A DNA stretch of 64,000 nt, taken from contig NZ_LXQB01000078.1 of NCBI RefSeq assembly GCF_004421185.1, forward strand, positions 35,196-99,195. The letters run 5' to 3'. Position numbers and translations under genes: made by a program. The stretch comes from Methylacidiphilum sp. Yel (GTDB lineage Bacteria > Verrucomicrobiota > Verrucomicrobiia > Methylacidiphilales > Methylacidiphilaceae). Shown here piece by piece: positions 47,185 to 54,950 of this stretch. Under the pieces are notes generated by a model that ran no database searches, was not told the origin of the DNA, and worked only from the letters and a program-made list of their open reading frames with translations. How positions within the stretch are numbered: the first letter of the stretch is position 1; the number at the start of each line of letters is the position of its first letter.

Positions 47185-48330
47185 ATGGCTACTCTTGGTG
47201 TTCTCAAAGAAAAGGTTCCGGGCGAAAATCGAGTTGCCATGGTCCCAGAGGTATTACCTTCCCTTGTGAAATACGGACTGCAAGTTTGTGTCGAATCTGG
47301 GGCCGGTATCCATGCAGGTTACTTCGATGAGATGTACGAGGATAAAGGAGCAAAAATTTTACCTACGGCTCACGAAGTCCTGAAAAACGCTCACATTGTT
47401 TGTCTTATTCATCCTCCAAGAAAGGAAGACATAGCCCATTTTGTTGAAAACTCTATACTCATTTCCCTCCTCTATCCACTATTAAATCTAGACTTAGTCA
47501 AAGAACTTGCCGCCCAAAAGCTCACCGTTTTTTCCCTAGATCTTATCCCAAGAATTAGTAGGGCTCAGTCTATGGATCCTCTGAGTTCTCAAAGTACTGT
47601 TTCTGGATACAAGGCTTTAATCATGGCAGCCAACACCCTTCCTAAATTTTTACCCATGCTTACCACACCCGCAGGCACCATTCCCCCTTGCAAAGTATTC
47701 GTCATTGGTGCCGGGGTTGCTGGTTTGCAAGCTATCGCTACGGCCAGACGTTTAGGAGCACTCGTTGAAGCCTATGATATTAGACCCATAGCCAAAGAAC
47801 AGGTTGAAAGTCTGGGTGCTAAATTTGTCAATTTACCAATTACCGCCCAGGACGTTGAAGACCGATCCGGTTATGCCAAAGCCCAATCTGAAGAATTTTA
47901 TTCAAAACAACGCCAACTCATTATCGAACAATGTAAAAAAGCCGACATCGTCATCACCACCGCCCTTGTTCCAGGTGTTAAAGCCCCAAAGCTTATTGCA
48001 AAGGAAGCCGTAGAAATGATGAAACCTGGTTCAGTCATTGTGGATTTGGCTGCAGAACAGGGGGGGAACTGTGAATTGACAGTGCCAGGAAAAACTGTCG
48101 TCCAAAATCATGTGATTATCCATGGGCCACTAAACATAGCTTCGACTATGGCCCCACAAGCCAGTTTATTTTATTCGAAAAATATCCAATCCTTTCTTTC
48201 CCTTTTCTTTAAAGAAAATAAATTATCTATTCAATGGGAAGATGAAATCATCCAAAAGACGTTGGTTATTCGTGAGGGGAAAATTGTCAATGAAAAAGTT
48301 CTTAATGCTTTAAACCAACAACTGTCTTAA
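47185..48330 (+). CDS. pntAA: NAD(P) transhydrogenase alpha subunit, part 1
   Basis: A 381-residue soluble dI component of the three-subunit proton-translocating transhydrogenase, which binds NAD(H). It has the Rossmann loop VIGAGVAGLQAIATARRLGA followed by EAYDIR, the RQD-like loop region near residue 125, and the mobile-loop area GYAKAQSEEFYSKQ. Separate part 1 and part 2 genes are typical of Rhodospirillum-type enzymes. First gene of a three-gene operon. Confidence 0.95.
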   Translation: MATLGVLKEKVPGENRVAMVPEVLPSLVKYGLQVCVESGAGIHAGYFDEMYEDKGAKILPTAHEVLKNAHIVCLIHPPRKEDIAHFVENSILISLLYPLLNLDLVKELAAQKLTVFSLDLIPRISRAQSMDPLSSQSTVSGYKALIMAANTLPKFLPMLTTPAGTIPPCKVFVIGAGVAGLQAIATARRLGALVEAYDIRPIAKEQVESLGAKFVNLPITAQDVEDRSGYAKAQSEEFYSKQRQLIIEQCKKADIVITTALVPGVKAPKLIAKEAVEMMKPGSVIVDLAAEQGGNCELTVPGKTVVQNHVIIHGPLNIASTMAPQASLFYSKNIQSFLSLFFKENKLSIQWEDEIIQKTLVIREGKIVNEKVLNALNQQLS

Positions 48331-48357
48331 AACTTTCCATTTTCTAGGAGGTTCACC

Positions 48358-48645
48358 ATGACACTAAATGATTGGATTACTAATCTATACATCTTTGTCT
48401 TAGCATCCTTTTTAGGACTAGAATTAATTCGGAACGTTTCACGCTTGTTACATACCCCTCTAATGTCCTTGACAAATGCTATCTCTTCGATCTCCCTGGT
48501 CGGTTCCTTAGCTCTTACAGGAGAAGGAGATAAAACATGGGTCATTGTCCTTGGTACCATTGCCATCATCGCCTCCTCCATTAACGCAGTCGGCGGCTTT
48601 TTAATTACCGATAGGATATTGAAAATGTTCAGGAAAAGTAAATAA
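48358..48645 (+). CDS. pntAB: NAD(P) transhydrogenase alpha subunit, part 2
   Basis: A 95-residue membrane subunit with three helices, the C-terminal half of PntA in other organisms. It has FVLASFLGLELIRNVSRLLH, then TPLMSLTNAISSISLVGSL and ending GGFLITDRILKMFRK, the usual signature. AGGAGG lies 6 bases before the ATG. It is 27 bp behind pntAA and 20 bp before pntB. Confidence 0.95.
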   Translation: MTLNDWITNLYIFVLASFLGLELIRNVSRLLHTPLMSLTNAISSISLVGSLALTGEGDKTWVIVLGTIAIIASSINAVGGFLITDRILKMFRKSK

Positions 48646-48665
48646 TTTCTGGGAAGTACAGCTCT

Positions 48666-50042
48666 ATGGAGAACATCATTCAATTTGTCTATATCGCTTC
48701 AGCTTCTCTTTTCATTCTTTCCTTAAAATGGATGAGTGAAATCAAAACGTCCAGATGGGGTAATTGGGCGGGAACAGCAGGTATGGCTCTGGCTATTTTA
48801 GCCACACTTCTCAAACCAGAAATTCACGGTTATCTCTGGATCGCTATTGGTATAGTCATTGGGGCTTCTATAGGTACGCCAATGGCTATGCTGATGCCAA
48901 TGACAGCCGTGCCGCAACGAACCGCTCTATCTCACGCCTTCGGTGCTTTAGCCGCAGGCATCGTAGGGAGTGCTGAATATTTTCTGCACGGCTCCAATCT
49001 TTCCATGCCTCAACTGATTGTTTTATGCATCGAAGTACTTTTAGGGTTTTTAACTTTTACCGGTAGTCTACTGGCTTTCGGCAAACTTCAAGAAATCATT
49101 CCAACTAGACCTATTCTTTATCCAGGAAGAAATTTAGTAAGTCTTTCGGTTTTTGCTTTCAGCTTATTTTTAATCGCCTATTTAGTCATTAAAGGAGGCA
49201 GTCATCCTTTTCTTTTCAGTTCTATCGTGTGTCTTTCTTTGCTCTTTGGCATTCTTTTAGTCTTGCCGATTGGCGGAGCAGACATGCCAACGGTTATCTC
49301 CATTCTTAACGCTTATGCAGGTCTTTCTTCTTCATTCATGGGCTTTTTGCTCAACAATAAGCTACTGATCATTGCAGGAGCACTGGATGGAAGTTCTGGA
49401 CTGATCCTTTCCATTCAGATGTGTAAAGCAATGAACCGTTCCTTTACGAACGTTCTTTTTGGAGGAGTCGGGCAGGTCCTTGAAGTAGCTGATCCCTCAA
49501 GAGATGGTAAGATCGTTAAAAGCCTATCCCCTAAAGAAGCTTCTATTTTATTTGAAGCAGCTAAGAAAGTTGTAGTAGTGCCTGGATACGGTATGGCTGC
49601 GGCTCAAGCTCAGCATGTGGTAAAAGAACTAACAGATGTTCTAGAGAATAGAAATATCGAAGTAAAATTTGCTATTCATCCTGTGGCTGGCAGAATGCCA
49701 GGACATATGAATGTGTTGCTGGCAGAAGCCGATGTACCCTACGATAAACTTGTTGAAATGGAAGAGATTAATCCCCTTTTTCCTGAAACAGACATCGTTT
49801 TGGTCGTAGGAGCCAATGATATTACCAACCCAGCCGCTAGGAAAAACCCAGGTTCCCCTTTATATGGTATGCCCATATTGGATGTCGATAAGGCCAAACA
49901 GATTCTTTTCATCAAACGCAGCATGTCCACAGGATTTGCAGGAATTGATAATGACCTCTTTTATTCGCCAAAGACGATCATGCTCTTTGGAGATGCGAAA
50001 AAGGTACTTAATGAACTGTTAATCTCCATTAATTCCAATTAA
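48666..50042 (+). CDS. pntB: NAD(P) transhydrogenase beta subunit
   Basis: A 458-residue subunit. About nine membrane helices (1-250) are followed by the soluble NADP-binding dIII domain with VVVPGYGMAAAQAQHVVKEL, FAIHPVAGRMPGHMNVLLAE and VVGANDITNPAARKNPGSPL. The complex couples proton entry to hydride transfer from NADH to NADP, so it can supply NADPH alongside zwf. Length and order are standard. Confidence 0.96.
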   Translation: MENIIQFVYIASASLFILSLKWMSEIKTSRWGNWAGTAGMALAILATLLKPEIHGYLWIAIGIVIGASIGTPMAMLMPMTAVPQRTALSHAFGALAAGIVGSAEYFLHGSNLSMPQLIVLCIEVLLGFLTFTGSLLAFGKLQEIIPTRPILYPGRNLVSLSVFAFSLFLIAYLVIKGGSHPFLFSSIVCLSLLFGILLVLPIGGADMPTVISILNAYAGLSSSFMGFLLNNKLLIIAGALDGSSGLILSIQMCKAMNRSFTNVLFGGVGQVLEVADPSRDGKIVKSLSPKEASILFEAAKKVVVVPGYGMAAAQAQHVVKELTDVLENRNIEVKFAIHPVAGRMPGHMNVLLAEADVPYDKLVEMEEINPLFPETDIVLVVGANDITNPAARKNPGSPLYGMPILDVDKAKQILFIKRSMSTGFAGIDNDLFYSPKTIMLFGDAKKVLNELLISINSN

Positions 50043-50146
50043 ATCAGGCTTTTCTTTTTGACTAGGTATCTTTAGTTTTTTCTTAATCTTTTTCCTTGAT
50101 CATCTCCCCTCTCTTTTCCTATTCTTCTTACATCTTTCTTCTTCCT

Positions 50147-50728
50147 ATGAAAACAAATATTAAAGAATTGACCCAAACAATCATCGACATGATCCCCACC
50201 CCTCTCAGATTCAATGCTCAGGATGAAGCCATTTTTCAAAAATTTAAACCTTTTCATGAAAAACTTTCTAAAATAATCGTCAAAGGGTTTTACGATATAT
50301 TGTTTGGCTATCCAACAACTCAAAGCATTTTTAAGCCGGATGAAAGACCTTTGCGAGAGCCCGATCTTCAGCGCTGGTGGCAAAGAACTATCACTGGACC
50401 TTTTGATATAAACTACTGGTCTTGGCAGGCAGCAGTTGGAATCATTCATATCAAAAGGAAGGTCAAAAATCCCATGATGCTCTCCATTTGGGGATGGATT
50501 CTACTTACCCTGCAAAAAGAGTTCTACATGAATTACTCTCCCCAAGACACATTCGAGGCTATGGATTCTTGGCATAGGCTAGCCATTACAGTAGAGTCCC
50601 TTATTGCCGAAAGCTATCTTCATAATTATATCGTTGCATTAGCTCAATCGACTGGTACCGAGTTTGCCCTTCTCGATAGACTTGTAGCCATAGAGGTAGC
50701 AGACATTGACCCGAAGAACCTGAGCTAA
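50147..50728 (+). CDS. Protoglobin-like single-domain haem protein
   Basis: A 193-residue globin of the protoglobin/globin-sensor class (PF11563). The start is the ATG at 50147. The frame opens earlier at a TTG but shows a hydrophobic run unlike the family. Family marks are RWWQRTITGPFDINYWSWQA and IGxIH-type GIIHIKRKVKNPMMLSIWG, where the His is the likely proximal haem ligand, and LTLQKEFYMNYSPQDTFEAM. There is no signalling domain, so it may carry or sense O2, CO or NO alone. It follows pntB by about 100 bp. Relatives of this organism type are known for several globins. Confidence 0.78.
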   Translation: MKTNIKELTQTIIDMIPTPLRFNAQDEAIFQKFKPFHEKLSKIIVKGFYDILFGYPTTQSIFKPDERPLREPDLQRWWQRTITGPFDINYWSWQAAVGIIHIKRKVKNPMMLSIWGWILLTLQKEFYMNYSPQDTFEAMDSWHRLAITVESLIAESYLHNYIVALAQSTGTEFALLDRLVAIEVADIDPKNLS

Positions 50729-50735
50729 TTGGATC

Positions 50736-51494
50736 TCATGTTTGAATTTTAATATCCTTATACGCAGCAATTCCAATAAGAATAAAGGGAATAGATTGTG
50801 TAAAAAGGAAAAGAATAACCAGAAGGACTCTAAAAAGAAAAGAAAGTCTTGGAGTTTGTTGATCCAACGACCATATCAAATAGGAAGAAATTAATCCGAT
50901 AGCTCTACGATCATTATAGGTTGTTCCTCCAAGAGCAAAATACCGATCCATATCTTTCTTAGCAATAGTTTCAGCTTTGGTGATATTTAAATCAAGCATC
51001 TTTCCTAAAAAGGGGTGCATGGAAAGGAAGCTTTTTGTGGCATTAATAACATAAATTGTCGCAACAGTTAACCGGCTTTGATAGGTTGTAGTCGGAATAA
51101 ACCGAGGGCTTGTCCATTCATAGAATGGTTCAATTCCTAAATCCCAGACGGCTCTTCTTGCCTGCTCAAAGGTACGATTTTCCCATTCCCCATTTCTGAC
51201 CAATTCATAACCCCATCTGTTTATCTGATCCCTTCCAGCGGTTTTTGTAAATCCTAGACAGAAAAATGTGCTCACAAAAATAAAAGTCATTAAAGCAGCT
51301 ATGCCACAAAAGAAATGATGGATCAATTTGACTTGGAATGTCCGATTCCACAATTGTGTATAGTGACTGGCGAGCCACCAGCAGAAGCTAGCGAGGAAGA
51401 AAGAAAACAGCAAGGTTAACCAAAAAGAAAGAGGTTTTTGATAAAGAAACAAAAAAAAGGCTTCTCTTAACAAATTCAATCCATCGTTGATCAT
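50736..51494 (-). CDS. Membrane protein B of the tubulin-like cluster (paralogue of 58572-59336)
   Basis: A 252-residue protein with hydrophobic segments at about 15-40, 55-80 and 218-246 and a soluble loop between the last two. Shared with its paralogue are IHH-FCG-A in TM2, the pattern W-x-x-T/WTL-Q-R/Y, a Val-Ala-x-Ile-Y motif in the loop (VATIYVINATKSF) and the C-terminal L-GIAAYKDIKIQT. No family recognised. It is the last gene of the minus-strand cluster, 167 bp beyond the zinc-ribbon/Gly-zipper gene, and seems to have arisen by duplication of the first gene. Confidence 0.75.
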   Translation of the reverse strand: MINDGLNLLREAFFLFLYQKPLSFWLTLLFSFFLASFCWWLASHYTQLWNRTFQVKLIHHFFCGIAALMTFIFVSTFFCLGFTKTAGRDQINRWGYELVRNGEWENRTFEQARRAVWDLGIEPFYEWTSPRFIPTTTYQSRLTVATIYVINATKSFLSMHPFLGKMLDLNITKAETIAKKDMDRYFALGGTTYNDRRAIGLISSYLIWSLDQQTPRLSFLFRVLLVILFLFTQSIPFILIGIAAYKDIKIQT

Positions 51495-51661
51495 GTACGC
51501 ATTCTGAAATTAATCCATGGAATCATAAATAGTTTAGACTCACCAGCGCTTAAACATTTTTTTCTTTTTTCCAACTGAGTTGTCTCTTTTCTCTAGAACA
51601 AATTGGTTAAAAAGCAACTACCTTAGGCTTCCAAAAGGACATCGAATACTCTACGTCTTCA

Positions 51662-53221
51662 TCAAGGAAATGGTGGAGGAGAGGAAGGAGGCAAAGGAGG
51701 GGTTCCAGGAGGAGGTCCATACCCTTCTGCAGGAGGAACAGATCCAGGAATTTGAGGATAGGAAGGAGAAGATGCTGGCGGAGTGGATGGAAATGGAGGG
51801 GGCGGAAAAGATTGAGAAGAAGCGGTAGGCATATAAGGAGCTGGAGTCTGAGGGGCTGGCGAAGAGGGATTGAGCATTGGATTAGCCCCTGATAATGCTA
51901 ACCTCCTGTTCTCTGCCATTTGTCTTAATTCTTGTGCATATTGTTCTAATAATCTTTCTTTTTCTTCCCTTGCTTTTGCAGCAGCTCTTCGGAGTGCTGC
52001 GTTATGGGCTGCCACTCTTGCACGCCAAGCTTTTTTCTCTTTCTCATACGAATACAATCCTCCTCCTAATCCACCAAGGATAAGTCCTCCCAGAGCCCCC
52101 CATCCGGCTCCAGCTCCTCCGCCAGCAAGTCCTCCGATAAGCGCTCCTCCAGCAGCCCCTATCCCTGCTCCTTCAGCAGCAGTCGTGGGTCCACCGGTTC
52201 CAGGCTGCAAATACTTTGGTTTTCGGCCAGGACTAGAAACCTCGGATTTCGCCTCCGTATAGACTTGAGCTGCTTGCTTATCAATTTCTTTAAGTCGATT
52301 GGCTAGATCTGTCCATTGACTGTCTTCTTGCCTGAGAGCTGTAGCCAGATCATAAGCTGAATAGAGGACCGTTTGTTGTGTTCCTGGAATAGTTTGTTCT
52401 GGCACCGCCACCCAAGGAAACTTGTTATCTTCGTTCAAAAATTTCCATCCACCATCAGCTTGTTTTATCGCTTTTAGCTTCCAATCAAGAGTAAGAGGCT
52501 GATTAGCCTCAAAAGCAGTTCGTTTCTGATCCTGATAATAGACCATACCGGGTTCTTGATCTAGGGTAAAGAGAAGATCTTTAATATGAGATTTTGCCCA
52601 AGGTTGAAGATCTTTAGGAACACCTTCCAATCTTTCTTTTCCGGGAAGCACAGGCCCTACGGGTACCCAAAAGAGCGTAAGCTGTGGTTGAACCGTAACC
52701 TCATAATTCAAATTCCATTGTCCATTCTGATCTTTAACTGCGCTCTTTTCTTTAATATCAACAAAAGTAAATCTCTTAGGGATTTGGGCTTTAATAGCTT
52801 CTTCTGCCTGAAGTAACGATGGTTTGGACTCCAAAACTTTAAAAATCCCCTTTTGACCATTTATCATTCCATTAAATAAAGGAAGAACAAAAAGAAGAAC
52901 CAAAATGGCGACAATAACCAGCCCAATACCACCGATCAATGGGAAATAAGATCTAGAACTTCTAGCTACATATCGTGTTAGCTCTTCAAGAGGATTTTTA
53001 CAACTCTTACAGACAAATTCTGCTCCCTCAGGGACTTCAGTGATTTTTCCCGCTTCCTCACACTCTCCAAAATTTATGCATTTGCCTTTTCTTATCCCTG
53101 TAGTTCTTGCCTTCGGACCTATCATCTTTTCGGCAAAAAGGTCTTCTCCCTCTCTGTCTTCTATCATTCCATTTTTGCTTAAATCCTTCGAAATCTTTTC
53201 CTTTTTCAAATTAAATCTCAT
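51662..53221 (-). CDS. Zinc-ribbon, TM, Gly-zipper protein of the tubulin-like cluster
   Basis: A 519-residue protein. A cytosolic zinc ribbon has Cys48, Cys54, Cys71 and Cys74 (RKGKCINFGECEEAG and FVCKSCKNPLEEL). One TM helix (about 95-118) follows, then an extracytoplasmic domain (about 120-330), a glycine-zipper run (about 350-395, GAGIGAAGGALIGGLAGGGA), a basic/Ala helix with coiled-coil character (400-440), and a disordered Pro/Ser/Gln tail. The ribbon is the same as in the next gene upstream, pointing to a shared cytosolic partner. The Gly zipper could insert in a membrane. No catalytic motif visible. Confidence 0.8.
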   Translation of the reverse strand: MRFNLKKEKISKDLSKNGMIEDREGEDLFAEKMIGPKARTTGIRKGKCINFGECEEAGKITEVPEGAEFVCKSCKNPLEELTRYVARSSRSYFPLIGGIGLVIVAILVLLFVLPLFNGMINGQKGIFKVLESKPSLLQAEEAIKAQIPKRFTFVDIKEKSAVKDQNGQWNLNYEVTVQPQLTLFWVPVGPVLPGKERLEGVPKDLQPWAKSHIKDLLFTLDQEPGMVYYQDQKRTAFEANQPLTLDWKLKAIKQADGGWKFLNEDNKFPWVAVPEQTIPGTQQTVLYSAYDLATALRQEDSQWTDLANRLKEIDKQAAQVYTEAKSEVSSPGRKPKYLQPGTGGPTTAAEGAGIGAAGGALIGGLAGGGAGAGWGALGGLILGGLGGGLYSYEKEKKAWRARVAAHNAALRRAAAKAREEKERLLEQYAQELRQMAENRRLALSGANPMLNPSSPAPQTPAPYMPTASSQSFPPPPFPSTPPASSPSYPQIPGSVPPAEGYGPPPGTPPLPPSSPPPFP

Positions 53222-53325
53222 AAAGGAAATTATTTTGTCTTTAGTTTATTTGAAAATTTAACAAAAGTCATTAAAAATATTACCAGTAAACCACATTTTT
53301 TACTTTACTTTTTTACTAAGACTCA

Positions 53326-54921
53326 CTACTTTTTAGCACAAAGCCAAACTTCCACCCGTCTGTTTTTTTCCCTTCCTGCTTCCGTATCATTGGAGGCAAC
53401 TGGCATTTCTTCTCCTGCTCCAGCAACATTGACCACTGTTATTCCCTCTTTCTTCAAAGCATTGGCAACGCTCTGTGCTCTTTCAAAGGAAAGCCCCAGA
53501 TTATAAGTGTGGTTCCCAACGTTGTCTGTAAAACCAATCAACAGCACTCCCTTGTCTTTATTTGCTGGTTCCGAAAGAAATTGTGCAAGCCTTTTGATAT
53601 CGACAATCCCTTTGTTATCTAATTCCTTGCTGCCAAAACGAAACCGAATGTCAAAAGGCAGTCTTTTGGCTCCCGTTACCAAACTTTTATATCTTTCCGA
53701 AGCATTCAGAGGAATGAGATTGCCCTCATCGGCTCCATTTGTAGGAATCGATCCGCTGCTTGCTTCTTCTATGCCACTGCCGATAAAGCCCATGGATGAA
53801 ACACACTGTTGACCTGGAGTGGATAAAACATAATGAATGAATTTTTGTATCCAGGAACTATTTTTATCAGTGAGGTACAAGTACAATCTAAAGGCTAATG
53901 GATACTCTTCGGTGCCAATTGTAAAGCGATTTGGTTTGAAAGCCTTAGCTCCTTTCATAAACAAAGAAAGGATCTTTACATTTTCATTAGCTCCAGAATG
54001 TTGTGAAACAGATGGATAATCTGCAATGCCTAAGCTTGTTGGATTGTCCGAAACCGCTTTCTTTACTTCTTCGACCCCCACTGTTTTAACATGAGTCCTA
54101 TCAATAGGCATGTGCTGAAAAAAACTGAAAAGAGTTTGATTGCTACAGGAGGAGCGTTGATCAGGGACAAAGAGAATAATTTTGCCTTGGTAAGGTAGAT
54201 TCAATTCCTTCCAATGCGTAATATTGCCTGAAAAGATCTTCTCTAATTGTTCTAGGCTTAAGGAATTTAGAGGATTCTGATTATTAACCATAACGGTTAT
54301 GGCACTCTGGCCAATAACGATTTCATGGTCTGGAGCAGTCATATCAAAAGGAAATCTTTTCAATTCCTCAGCTAGAATTTTCCGACAGGAAATTAACAGT
54401 TCATCTTTTGCCGCTACCAAATGGACAAATCCATGAGTTGTCTTTTGAGTTAGAATATCAATAATGGCTTGCGTTTTATCTGGTAGGACAAAAGAAAGCT
54501 CAGTCGATTGAGGATTTTGTTCTCTCCAACCGATTTCCTTTCCCTTGAGGTCCTCATGTAAAAATCCCAAAACCAATGGCCGAACAAGACTCCGTGCTAA
54601 ACAATCTGAGGTGGTGATACTAAAAAGAAGCTTTGGCTGCAAAGAAGAACTAAGGCCAGCTTTGTTCTTTACAGCAGAAGAGTTTTTGAAGAAAGAAAAA
54701 ACTATCCCGGCAAGGATTACTCCCCCCAATGCCAATAAAATAAAGGGAAATGGCAAAAGCAATCTTTTTTTCTTTCTTGAATCCCATTCATCAAGAGGAA
54801 TGAGTCGAGTGCCACAATCAGGACAAACAAATTCTTTATCTGATTCAATCTCAACGACTACATGTTGGTCAGCCTTGGAAGGGCAATTTCCAAAATTATC
54901 GCAAATCCCTTTTCTTGTCAT
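53326..54921 (-). CDS. Zinc-ribbon, TM, PstS-like and OmpA-like fusion protein
   Basis: A 531-residue protein. A zinc ribbon (Cys7, Cys13, Cys33, Cys36: KGICDNFGNCPSK, FVCPDCGTRL) is followed by a TM helix (about 55-77). A phosphate-binding-protein-like domain (about 95-395; IVIGQSAITVMVNNQNPLNS, IFSGNITHWKELNLPY, FIHYVLSTPGQQCVS) comes next. An OmpA-like domain (about 425-530; IGFTDNVGNHTYNLGLSFER, GREKNRRVEVWL) likely binds peptidoglycan. The membrane orientation puts both C-terminal domains in the periplasm. It lies 29 bp downstream of the tubulin-like gene. OmpA-type partners are described for FtsZl-1 systems. Confidence 0.88.
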   Translation of the reverse strand: MTRKGICDNFGNCPSKADQHVVVEIESDKEFVCPDCGTRLIPLDEWDSRKKKRLLLPFPFILLALGGVILAGIVFSFFKNSSAVKNKAGLSSSLQPKLLFSITTSDCLARSLVRPLVLGFLHEDLKGKEIGWREQNPQSTELSFVLPDKTQAIIDILTQKTTHGFVHLVAAKDELLISCRKILAEELKRFPFDMTAPDHEIVIGQSAITVMVNNQNPLNSLSLEQLEKIFSGNITHWKELNLPYQGKIILFVPDQRSSCSNQTLFSFFQHMPIDRTHVKTVGVEEVKKAVSDNPTSLGIADYPSVSQHSGANENVKILSLFMKGAKAFKPNRFTIGTEEYPLAFRLYLYLTDKNSSWIQKFIHYVLSTPGQQCVSSMGFIGSGIEEASSGSIPTNGADEGNLIPLNASERYKSLVTGAKRLPFDIRFRFGSKELDNKGIVDIKRLAQFLSEPANKDKGVLLIGFTDNVGNHTYNLGLSFERAQSVANALKKEGITVVNVAGAGEEMPVASNDTEAGREKNRRVEVWLCAKK

Positions 54922-54950
54922 CGAAATGAAAAAATAGGATCACAGGAAGA

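Noticed and set aside
51580..51828. Plus-strand open frame rich in Glu/Lys opposite the zinc-ribbon/Gly-zipper gene
   Set aside because: It is the antisense image of the Pro/Ser-rich tail of that gene, with no ribosome site or family.
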